A model generated the notes under the pieces. The model was not told the DNA's origin, made no database searches, and saw only the letters and a program-made list of their open reading frames with translations. Below, piece after piece: positions 1 through 6,137 of a stretch of DNA of 12,307 bases (within the stretch, counting starts at the first letter, position 1; the number at the start of each line of letters is the position of its first letter). The position numbers and the translations under genes were made by a program. The stretch covers positions 1 to 12,307 of the forward strand of contig JBBKWJ010000071.1 of assembly GCA_037968895.1 (NCBI GenBank), given 5' to 3'. Source of the DNA: JBBKWJ01 sp037968895. GTDB lineage: Bacteria; Actinomycetota; Acidimicrobiia; Acidimicrobiales; SZUA-35.

Positions 1-1802
1 GGCACTGAGACTGCTGCGACCTGAGGCGGCAGCGGTAGCTCACCAACTGAATACCGGACCGAGTCGAGCATCGGGAACTCGGTGCTTGTTGCATCGGGTG
101 ACGGCGGTCCGAAGGCAACCGGCGTCGAGAGGCCGGTCGCATCGCTTGTGATGAGCTGCCAGAAGTCTTCGGGGCGGGGTGTGCGGTAGCGCTCGAATTC
201 GAGGTCGGATTGCACGATGATGTCGCCGACTCCGAGGAGCGACGCGATTGGCGCGATCTGAGCTGGTTCGAGCAAGCGCTCTTGGGCCCGGCGATCCAAC
301 GCAATCAATAGATCGGCCGAGGCGGCCGACCCGTACGGAATGAGTTCGCGAACGGCGACTGGTCTGGTTGTGATGCCAGGCAACGGGTGATCGATCGTGT
401 TGCCCCAACGGAACGCGGAGAAGTCGCCGCCCGGTAGAAGTAGAACCCGTTCATTTGGGTCACCTTGGTCTAGCCACGCCGCCGCGTTAATCCAGGGCTG
501 CGGCAACTGTTCATCACGAGCGAGTTCGGCTCCGACATAATCGCCCGTCCAAAGGACCGGAATGCTGAGTGCGGTTAACCCGACGACGAGGGCGAGGGCC
601 GCATTTGCGAATCGAATTTGTGTCTGGCGAAGCGCGTCAATGCCGATAGCGAACGAGCTCGCCACGGCAAGTAGAAAAAGAGGGATGGCTCGTGGAGAAC
701 TTCGTAGGGCGAGCGCAAGGGTTGAACTGGCTGCGCTGCCAGTGACAACACCACCGATTGGACTCGGATCGTCGTAAGGAAAAAGACCGATGGTCAGGAG
801 GAGTCCGCCGATGGCCAAACCGAGCATGTAGACCCGGTAGCGCCACTGGACTACGAGAAGAGCGATAAGGCTGACGATCGACAACGAGAATGTCGCAACT
901 AGCAGCGGTACCGACTGGGTATATGGCTCGCCGGCCGACACCCACGGTCCTGTGCGGTCACCTCCGTAGAACACCCAATACCCGAGGCCGCGCCATGCTT
1001 CGCTCGCAGGCGAGCCAGAGGCAACTACTTCGAGCGTCTCGCTAAAGCGTAAAACATCCGGGCCCCATTGGCTCTGAACGACGAGCGCAACCGCCCACCA
1101 AAGCGATGCGCCGATGAGGCACACACCGATTCGTAGCATCGTGGCGATCGCGTGACCGAACGAAGCCTCCTTCGCACTCCACACAGCAAACGGGAACCAG
1201 GCAATTACAGCGACGCCGACATAAATGAGTGACGACGCGTTGATTGCGCCGATCGTGGTCGCAACAAGCGCAAGGCGAGCAGGGTTTTGCCAGCGGCCTT
1301 TACGGCCGCTTTGACGTAGGGCCAGGATTGCAAAACCGAGAAGCCACGGCAGGCCGGCCCACGGCATGATGAGCGCCGACATCCTCGTTGCGTACGCCAG
1401 CGGGTATGGCGACAGCGCGTAGAACAGGGCACCGGCGGTGGCGGCCGAGACAGACCAGCCAAGAATGCGGCCCAGAAATAGCACACCAGCCGCCGCAGCG
1501 AAAAGGATCGAGGCAAGCCAGAGACGCTGGGTGACCCACACCGGCAAGCCAAGAAGCTCGCCGGCTCGCATCCATGGAGCCATCGGCCAGAGGTAGCCGA
1601 TGGACTGATGGGTTACGGTGCCGAGGGCCCAGTCTGGGTCCCAGAGCGAGGTCGACGCACGAAGCATCTCGCCGGGGTCGAGGGTCAGGTATTGTTTCGT
1701 GTCTGCTACAACCTGCCCCCGCTTAGTGAGTAGCAGAGGCACATAGGTGACGAGAGCGATGAGCAGGTGGGCAAGTGCTGAACGGCGCCGTTCGATCGTC
1801 AT
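1..1802 (-). CDS. aftD: AftD-like alpha-(1->3)-arabinofuranosyltransferase, N-terminal 600 residues (cut by left edge)
   Basis: This is a polytopic membrane glycosyltransferase of the GT-C fold. Characterised AftD enzymes transfer arabinofuranose from a decaprenyl-phosphate donor onto envelope arabinan on the outer side of the membrane. The frame is open from the ATG at 1802 to the left edge, giving 600 residues. The first membrane segment (about 10-25) is followed by DTK at 34-36, whose Asp is the likely GT-C catalytic acidic residue, then the family-typical LDP, LWDP and QSIGYLWP stretches (about 41-76) and VTQRLW. Further on come RGLGYWVFYG, PGGDFSAFRWGN, RELIPYGS and FERYRTPRP, all typical of the DUF3367/AftD family. 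Many hydrophobic helices lie between them. Mycobacterial AftD is about 1,400 residues, so the C-terminal carbohydrate-binding half should lie beyond the window. The start overlaps the stop of the GT4 gene by one base (TGATG), so translation is probably coupled. Family assignment is strong; the actual sugar is inferred. Confidence 0.85.
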   Translation of the reverse strand, partial: MTIERRRSALAHLLIALVTYVPLLLTKRGQVVADTKQYLTLDPGEMLRASTSLWDPDWALGTVTHQSIGYLWPMAPWMRAGELLGLPVWVTQRLWLASILFAAAAGVLFLGRILGWSVSAATAGALFYALSPYPLAYATRMSALIMPWAGLPWLLGFAILALRQSGRKGRWQNPARLALVATTIGAINASSLIYVGVAVIAWFPFAVWSAKEASFGHAIATMLRIGVCLIGASLWWAVALVVQSQWGPDVLRFSETLEVVASGSPASEAWRGLGYWVFYGGDRTGPWVSAGEPYTQSVPLLVATFSLSIVSLIALLVVQWRYRVYMLGLAIGGLLLTIGLFPYDDPSPIGGVVTGSAASSTLALALRSSPRAIPLFLLAVASSFAIGIDALRQTQIRFANAALALVVGLTALSIPVLWTGDYVGAELARDEQLPQPWINAAAWLDQGDPNERVLLLPGGDFSAFRWGNTIDHPLPGITTRPVAVRELIPYGSAASADLLIALDRRAQERLLEPAQIAPIASLLGVGDIIVQSDLEFERYRTPRPEDFWQLITSDATGLSTPVAFGPPSPDATSTEFPMLDSVRYSVGELPLPPQVAAVSV

Positions 1803-3004
1803 CAGCCGCCAGATCGCTTGAGGCGCGACCCGGCGAGCAACTGGAGCAGATCAGCGGCGGTGGCATCCCAGTCGAGGGACGCAGACGCGTGCTTCGCGGC
1901 GCGTCCACTCGCAGACCGAAACTCGGAATCGGCTAACATTTTGCGAACACCGGACTCAAACTCGAGGTCGCTCGCAGCCAATATCCCCGCTTCTGGCGAC
2001 ATCGCGTCGCGATGCCCGACGATGTCAGAAGCGACGGAGGGAGTACCAGATGCGGCGGCTTCGGTGAGTGTCATTCCCCAACCCTCTGAGATCGACGTCG
2101 CTACAAGCACCCAGGCTCTGCGATACCAGTCGGCCAGCTCGCTGCGATCGACTCGACCGGCGAATATCACGTGGTCGTCGAGGTCGAGGTCGTGGGTCAG
2201 CGCAGTGAGGGCGGCCCGTTCGGGACCCTCGCCAATGATGACGAGCCGAACATCAGGAAACTCGTCGTTGAGACTCTTCACCGCGCGGATCGCCAGATCA
2301 AAACGTTTGGCCGACGTGAGTCGACCAACTGCGAGCAGCGTTGGCGTCGCCGTGCGGGCGACCGGACGGGTCTCGTCGCGAAAGAACGAGTCAATGCCTG
2401 GCCGTACGACGTGTACCTGCTCGGCTCGCAGCGGTGTCCGTGCGATGAGGTCGTCGCGGCCAGACGGCGCCAGGGTTGCCACTGGCGTATGGCGATAAGC
2501 CAACGGCGCCAGCTTTCGCTCGACGAGGCTGCCGATTCGGTCGAAGGGCGCAGGATAAAACGCTTTCCACAGCTTGTCGTGCAGGTGATGGAGCACCACT
2601 AGGCGCGGACCCCGCCACCAGAGGGGGCTAAAGAAGGGCACGCCATTCCAGATTTCGACCAAGGCGTCGGCTGGTTCGAGTCGACGTCGAGCACCCTCAA
2701 GGGCGATCTGTGGCACGCCAAGCGAGCGTCCGCCGGATCGCGTGACCTGATAGCCGGCACGTGATGCGGTTCGTCCATGACCTGGCGCTTCGACGGTTCG
2801 CAGCCGAACAGTGAGCCCCGCGTCGGCCCAACGTGACATCACCTCATGGGCGTGAAGTTCAGATCCTCCAGCGGCTGGGTCATCGAGATCGCGGTACGCC
2901 AGCACGTTAATGCGCGAGATTCCCGCGTCGGCCGCAGCCTGAACACTGGCGGCCAACGCAACGCTGCCCGTATGAGCAGAACCTTGATTGCTGTCTGTGG
3001 CCAA
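1802..3004 (-). CDS. GT4-family glycosyltransferase (Rv0225-like)
   Basis: This is a cytosolic GT-B glycosyltransferase of 400 residues that should use a nucleotide-activated sugar. The N-terminal domain starts at INVLAYRD (32-39) and carries the acceptor-side GGSE loop at 46-49. A VEIWNGVPFF stretch and LVVLHHLHDKLW follow. The donor-binding domain has VGRLTSAKR, VIIGEGPE and the GT4 signature EGWGMTLTEA at 307-316, with the two conserved Glu residues. The start is a TTG at 3004; a GGGAG Shine-Dalgarno lies 8 nt upstream, an in-frame TGA occurs a little further up, and no ATG or GTG precedes the catalytic core. The first 31 residues are low-complexity and Ala-rich, so a later start is possible. 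It is followed directly by the AftD-like gene and is divergent from a methyltransferase, an arrangement recalling Rv0224c/Rv0225 of M. tuberculosis (from memory). Donor and acceptor are unknown. Confidence 0.9.
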   Translation of the reverse strand: MATDSNQGSAHTGSVALAASVQAAADAGISRINVLAYRDLDDPAAGGSELHAHEVMSRWADAGLTVRLRTVEAPGHGRTASRAGYQVTRSGGRSLGVPQIALEGARRRLEPADALVEIWNGVPFFSPLWWRGPRLVVLHHLHDKLWKAFYPAPFDRIGSLVERKLAPLAYRHTPVATLAPSGRDDLIARTPLRAEQVHVVRPGIDSFFRDETRPVARTATPTLLAVGRLTSAKRFDLAIRAVKSLNDEFPDVRLVIIGEGPERAALTALTHDLDLDDHVIFAGRVDRSELADWYRRAWVLVATSISEGWGMTLTEAAASGTPSVASDIVGHRDAMSPEAGILAASDLEFESGVRKMLADSEFRSASGRAAKHASASLDWDATAADLLQLLAGSRLKRSGG

Positions 3005-3012
3005 GCCTGCGT

Positions 3013-3017
3013 CTCCC
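3013..3017 (-). promoter_or_regulatory. Shine-Dalgarno supporting the TTG start of the GT4 gene
   Basis: On the minus strand GGGAG lies 8 nt before the TTG at 3004. This spacing supports the TTG as the true start, since upstream codons reach an in-frame TGA without another start codon. Confidence 0.6.
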
Positions 3018-3025
3018 GAGCACTG

Positions 3026-3048
3026 TTGCGTGATTATGCATCACACAA
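3026..3048. promoter_or_regulatory. 23-bp inverted repeat, candidate operator
   Basis: The arms TTGCGTGAT and ATCACACAA flank the 5-nt spacer TATGC and pair at eight of nine positions. The repeat sits in the 101-bp region between the divergent GT4 and methyltransferase genes. On the minus strand it covers CATAAT (3038-3033), a plausible -10 box for the GT4/AftD unit, about 30 nt before the TTG start. A dimeric regulator bound here would block that promoter. The regulator is unknown. Confidence 0.5.
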
Positions 3049-3092
3049 ACCGCCGAAGAGATCTTAGCGGAATGAAGCGGACCTGCGGCCCG

Positions 3093-3098
3093 TAAGCT
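3093..3098 (+). promoter_or_regulatory. -10 element (TAAGCT) for a leaderless methyltransferase mRNA
   Basis: TAAGCT fits the actinobacterial TANNNT -10 consensus and ends 7 nt before the ATG at 3106, which would place the transcription start at or next to the A of the start codon. No Shine-Dalgarno is visible before this ATG, which fits leaderless translation. No convincing -35 is seen. Confidence 0.45.
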
Positions 3099-3105
3099 AC
3101 GTCGC

Positions 3106-3846
3106 ATGACTGTCGCCCATGCGTCTTCAAAGGAGAGCCAACTCGCTCGAGCTAAGCGCCTTTGGCGCCTCTTTCGAGCAGAGAAGACTGATCCGGAACC
3201 GTTCTACCGGGCTCTTGCCGCCGAGGCCGTAAGTGACCTCGATCGGCGCTACGGCATCGCCGATGCGGTCATTCTCGATGTCGGCTGCGGTCCGGGTTGG
3301 TATGCCGAAGCGCTTCGAGAAGCCGGAGCAACTGTGGTTGGGCTTGACGGCGATCGAGAAACGATGTTGAGCCCGACGACCCCGCTGCCTGGACTCCTCG
3401 AGGGCAACGCGGCCCGACTGCCTTTTGCCGACGGAACCTTCGATGGCGTGTTCTGCTCCAACTTGCTCGAACACGCAGCCGACACAAATGGTGTGATCGA
3501 CGAACTCGCCAGGGTCTTGAAGCCGGGCGGCTGGGGTTATTTGAGCTGGACAAACTGGTACTCGCCGTGGGGCGGTCACGACATGACGCCATACCAATTC
3601 CTCGGCCCCGAGCGGGGCCCGAAGCTGTACGAGAAACGCCACGGTCCCCCTCGAAAGAATCGCTATGGCGAAGGACTGTTTGCGGTGCACATCGGCTCGA
3701 CGCTGAAACTCGTTCGGTCCCGGACTGACATCACCATTGAGCGTGTCGAGCCTCGTTACTGGCCCCAACTGAGATTTATTGTGACCATCCCTGGAGTTCG
3801 AGAGGTGCTGACATGGAATTGCCTGATCAGATTCAAGAAGCGATAG
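3106..3846 (+). CDS. Class I SAM-dependent methyltransferase (Rv0224c-like)
   Basis: This is a soluble 246-residue methyltransferase of the Methyltransf_11 type. The SAM-binding motif I is LDVGCGPGW at 57-65, followed by the acidic end of strand 2 in VVGLDGD, then LPFADGTFDGVFCSNLLEH and RVLKPGGWGYLSW, the usual motifs II and III. The N-terminal FYRALAAE and the C-terminal stretches GGHDMTPYQFLG, KNRYGEGLFAVH, EPRYWPQLRF and PGVREVL resemble my recollection of the essential mycobacterial protein Rv0224c, beyond generic methyltransferase similarity. It is divergent from the GT4 gene and overlaps the second methyltransferase by 34 nt, so it is probably bicistronic. Envelope glycan or glycolipid methylation is inferred from the neighbours; the substrate is unknown. 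The ATG at 3106 is chosen because a -10 box lies 7 nt before it. Confidence 0.87.
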   Translation: MTVAHASSKESQLARAKRLWRLFRAEKTDPEPFYRALAAEAVSDLDRRYGIADAVILDVGCGPGWYAEALREAGATVVGLDGDRETMLSPTTPLPGLLEGNAARLPFADGTFDGVFCSNLLEHAADTNGVIDELARVLKPGGWGYLSWTNWYSPWGGHDMTPYQFLGPERGPKLYEKRHGPPRKNRYGEGLFAVHIGSTLKLVRSRTDITIERVEPRYWPQLRFIVTIPGVREVLTWNCLIRFKKR

Positions 3847-4589
3847 CCCATCCCGAATTTTCAGCCGCATGGGAGCAAGCGCTACCAATCGAAGGTTGGA
3901 TGACGCAGGGCCAGGGTGCCTTGCTGTGGACCCAGGCAGCCTCGTTACAGCCAGGCCAACGGATCGTCGAGATCGGAAGCTACCGAGGGCGATCGATGTC
4001 GATTCTCGCCACTGCTGCGGCCCCTGGCGTCGAGATCACCGCAATCGATCCCCACGCCGGTAACGATCGTGGACCCCAGCAATGGGAGGGAACCGCAGAC
4101 GAAGGCCAGTCAGACAACGAGCTGTTTTGGGCCAACCTCAAGGCGGCCGGCGTTGCCGAGCGAGTCGAACTTGTTCGTGAATTCTCCCAGAATGCGCATA
4201 GCAGCATCGACGGTCAGATCGAATTCCTGTATGTCGATGGCGCCCACGGATATCGACCCGCTCTCGACGATCTTCGCTCGTGGGGCAATCGTGTGACAGA
4301 CGGCGGGGTCATGGCTGTGCACGACTGCTATAGCTCAATTGGGGTCACGCTTGCGCTGTTTCGCAGCCTGACGTTCTCTGGTGATTGGACCTACCTGGGC
4401 CGGTCGCGATCCCTCGCCGCATGGCGCAAGGAACCAACAGGCATGGCTGGTCGAGCGCAGAACATCGGCCGTCAGCTTGTGCCACTCGGGTGGTTCGCAC
4501 GAAACATCGTGGTCAAGGCTGCTATCGCGGCCAAACTGAAGCCGCTGGCAAAGCTGTTTGGCTCCGACGGCGAAACCTGGCCCTATTAA
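3813..4589 (+). CDS. Class I SAM-dependent methyltransferase (Methyltransf_24 / CmcI-like)
   Basis: This is a second, unrelated-looking methyltransferase of 258 residues. Motif I is VEIGSYRGRS (52-61), where Glu53 replaces the more common Asp. It is followed by ITAIDPHAG and by LYVDGAHGY (139-147), whose Asp142 and His145 are typical of the Methyltransf_24 group; some members of that group and their relatives modify sugar or antibiotic hydroxyls and need a divalent metal. GGVMAVHDCY follows. The last 55 residues form a cationic, hydrophobic tail (VPLGWFARNIVVKAAIAAKLKPLAKLF is its core), which might touch the membrane. The start ATG lies inside the preceding gene (34-nt overlap) and is preceded by GAGAGG at 3800-3805 with 7-nt spacing. 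It probably acts on the same glycan as the first methyltransferase; this is inferred from context only. Confidence 0.83.
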   Translation: MELPDQIQEAIAHPEFSAAWEQALPIEGWMTQGQGALLWTQAASLQPGQRIVEIGSYRGRSMSILATAAAPGVEITAIDPHAGNDRGPQQWEGTADEGQSDNELFWANLKAAGVAERVELVREFSQNAHSSIDGQIEFLYVDGAHGYRPALDDLRSWGNRVTDGGVMAVHDCYSSIGVTLALFRSLTFSGDWTYLGRSRSLAAWRKEPTGMAGRAQNIGRQLVPLGWFARNIVVKAAIAAKLKPLAKLFGSDGETWPY

Positions 4590-4597
4590 CGATCTCG

Positions 4598-6076
4598 CTA
4601 GGAAACTGACGGCATCATCGGCGCGTCGCGGCCGGTGCCTTTTGGCGTCGAGCCCGAGGAATCTTCTTCGTGGTAGTCCTCTTCGACGTTCACGGCCCAT
4701 AGGTCGTGGTTTGCGCCGAACAGATTTTCTACCGCAAGCTTCGCGGTCAGCATCGAGTGGTCTTGGTTGTTGTAGCGATGCATTCCGTTTCGGCCGATTG
4801 GGATGACGTTCACTGCGTTCGCAGTAAGCCAATCGACGATGATCTGGACGTTCGCCTTGTAGTCACCGTCGTACACGGGGTATGCCTTCGGCATCCGCAC
4901 GACCCAGCCTTCGCCCGCATCACCAGGGGCAACAAGCTTAAGGTGTGCGAGTTCACGACGACCCATTTCGATCAGGTCGTCGTCGGCCATATTCCAGACG
5001 TCGTCGCCGACGTTGACAAAGTACTCAAGTCCAAGACACGTGAAGCCGGGCTTCACCATCTCGGGCGACCACGAAGCGAAGTTTTGCACGCGGCCGACCT
5101 TCACCTCCGGCGAGTGAATGTAGATCCAGTTGTCGGGAAACGCCTTGCCTTCAGGAACCACGATCGCAACAGTGAGGAAGTCTCGGTGGCGGAGTGCCTT
5201 CCCGGCGGCGATTGCCTCGTCGCTTGCTGGCGGTGACATGATCTGGATCAAACTGCCAAGCGGCATCGACGAGAGTACGCCGCCGGTAGCTGCGTAGCTC
5301 TCGCCTCCGGAATGCACTTCGATCGCTCGTCCGTCTTTATGAACGACGAGTTCGGCTGGTGATTCGAAGTGAAGCGTTGCGCCCTGCTTGAGCGCCCGCT
5401 TGGTGGCTGCCTCCCACATCATGCCTGGTCCGAGGCGTGGATAATCAAACTTGTCGATGAGCGACGTCACGTCGGTGCGGCCCTTTGTGCCACGAACGGC
5501 GTCGAGTACAGCACGCCCCAGCGACAGGTTCTTGATTCGCTGGGCAGCCCAGTCGGCCGGGAGCAGCGACGGATGGATTCCCCACACCTTCTCGGTATAG
5601 CTCTCGAAGAAGATGCTGTAGAGCCGCCGCCCGAATCGGGCGCTTACCCAACCTTCGAATGAATCTTGGTTCTTTGGTGGACGAATCTGGGCATAGCCGT
5701 ACGACGCAACCGAGCGCAGCGCTTCGACTGGCCCGAGGTTACGCAGCGCGTTGAAGGCCTTGAGCGGGTAGTCGAAATACTTGCCTTGGTAGAAGATTCG
5801 GCTAAGCCGGGGCCGTTGCAGGAAGTCTTCGTCGGGAAGAATCTCGTGCCAGAGCTTATTGACCTCCGGCACCTTCGTGAAGAAGCGGTGGCCGCCAATA
5901 TCAAAGCGCCATCCGTCGCGTTCGACGGTTCGGCTAATGCCGCCGACGATGTCGTCGGCTTCCAGAATAATGACGTCAGCGTTGCGGTCAGTGAGTTCGA
6001 TGGCGCCAATAAGGCCAGCAGGCCCCGCGCCGATAACCACAACTTGTCCGTCTAGCGCACTAGGCGAAGGGTTCAT
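4598..6076 (-). CDS. UDP-galactopyranose mutase-like FAD-dependent protein (amine oxidase/NAD_binding_8 family)
   Basis: This is a 492-residue flavoprotein. The N-terminal dinucleotide fold has VVIGAGPAGL (GxGxxG at 16-21), the ribose-binding Glu39, the GG of VGGISRT (45-46) and IGGHRFF (60-66). FYQGKYFDYPL, FEGWVSARFG and YTEKVWG then follow, a pattern seen in Glf-like proteins of polysaccharide clusters. The C-terminal part has NWIYIHSPEVKVGRVQNF and IPIGRNGMHRYNNQDHSM, matching the usual C-terminal flavin-contact region. It differs clearly from canonical Glf at the N-terminus and is about 100 residues longer than the 370-400-residue mutases, so ring contraction of UDP-galactopyranose is only one option; a desaturase- or protoporphyrinogen-oxidase-like redox role is another. 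Its 3' end meets the second methyltransferase gene 8 bp away, tail to tail. It lies within the envelope glycan region. Confidence 0.78.
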   Translation of the reverse strand: MNPSPSALDGQVVVIGAGPAGLIGAIELTDRNADVIILEADDIVGGISRTVERDGWRFDIGGHRFFTKVPEVNKLWHEILPDEDFLQRPRLSRIFYQGKYFDYPLKAFNALRNLGPVEALRSVASYGYAQIRPPKNQDSFEGWVSARFGRRLYSIFFESYTEKVWGIHPSLLPADWAAQRIKNLSLGRAVLDAVRGTKGRTDVTSLIDKFDYPRLGPGMMWEAATKRALKQGATLHFESPAELVVHKDGRAIEVHSGGESYAATGGVLSSMPLGSLIQIMSPPASDEAIAAGKALRHRDFLTVAIVVPEGKAFPDNWIYIHSPEVKVGRVQNFASWSPEMVKPGFTCLGLEYFVNVGDDVWNMADDDLIEMGRRELAHLKLVAPGDAGEGWVVRMPKAYPVYDGDYKANVQIIVDWLTANAVNVIPIGRNGMHRYNNQDHSMLTAKLAVENLFGANHDLWAVNVEEDYHEEDSSGSTPKGTGRDAPMMPSVS

Positions 6077-6087
6077 TCATCTCTACG

Positions 6088-6093
6088 ATCGTA
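6088..6093 (-). promoter_or_regulatory. Candidate -10 (TACGAT) for the mutase-like gene
   Basis: On the minus strand TACGAT ends 11 nt before the ATG at 6076 and forms half of the perfect 10-bp palindrome at 6084-6093. It would give an mRNA with a leader of only a few bases. No strong Shine-Dalgarno is present. The divergent region (6077-6137) is only 61 bp long, so it must hold the promoters in both directions. Confidence 0.35.
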
Positions 6094-6123
6094 CGAGCCA
6101 CCCATACGGAAGTCGGGCGAGGC

Positions 6124-6129
6124 TACATT
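6124..6129 (+). promoter_or_regulatory. -10 element (TACATT) for a leaderless GT-C gene
   Basis: TACATT fits TANNNT and ends 8 nt before the ATG at 6138. This predicts transcription starting at or just before the start codon, and supports 6138 over longer N-terminal extensions of the same frame. No clear -35 is visible. Confidence 0.45.
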
Positions 6130-6137
6130 GTAGGGCT

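Larger units (their letters stand above)
3005..3105. other. Divergent intergenic region between GT4 and methyltransferase genes
   Basis: This 101-bp stretch is the longest gene-free segment in the window. It holds the GT4 Shine-Dalgarno, the 23-bp inverted repeat with the minus-strand CATAAT, and the TAAGCT box of the methyltransferase. No further structure is seen in 3049-3092. Confidence 0.8.

Noticed and set aside
637..1575. Several short minus-strand frames in the left 1.8 kb
   Set aside because: They are alternate frames within the AftD-like gene, whose own frame is open without a stop from 1802 to the edge.
1818..2498. 226-codon plus-strand open frame over the GT4 gene
   Set aside because: Ser/Arg-rich shadow of the GT4 coding sequence without any motif.
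3127..3888. 253-codon minus-strand open frame over the methyltransferase genes
   Set aside because: It lies opposite a well-supported methyltransferase, its translation has no recognisable domain, and the composition is that of a reverse-strand shadow.
4590..4597. Intrinsic terminator between the convergent methyltransferase and mutase-like genes
   Set aside because: The gap is 8 bp and no stable hairpin with a T-tract is visible on either strand.
6084..6093. Perfect 10-bp palindrome TACGATCGTA as an operator
   Set aside because: It is short and built around the CGATCG word that recurs in this GC-rich sequence; only its -10 role is kept, at low confidence.
5859..6137. N-terminal extension of the GT-C gene frame (93 extra codons)
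   Set aside because: It is antisense to the mutase-like gene, has no membrane or family features, and the ATG at 6138 lies directly behind a -10 box and at the expected protein start.
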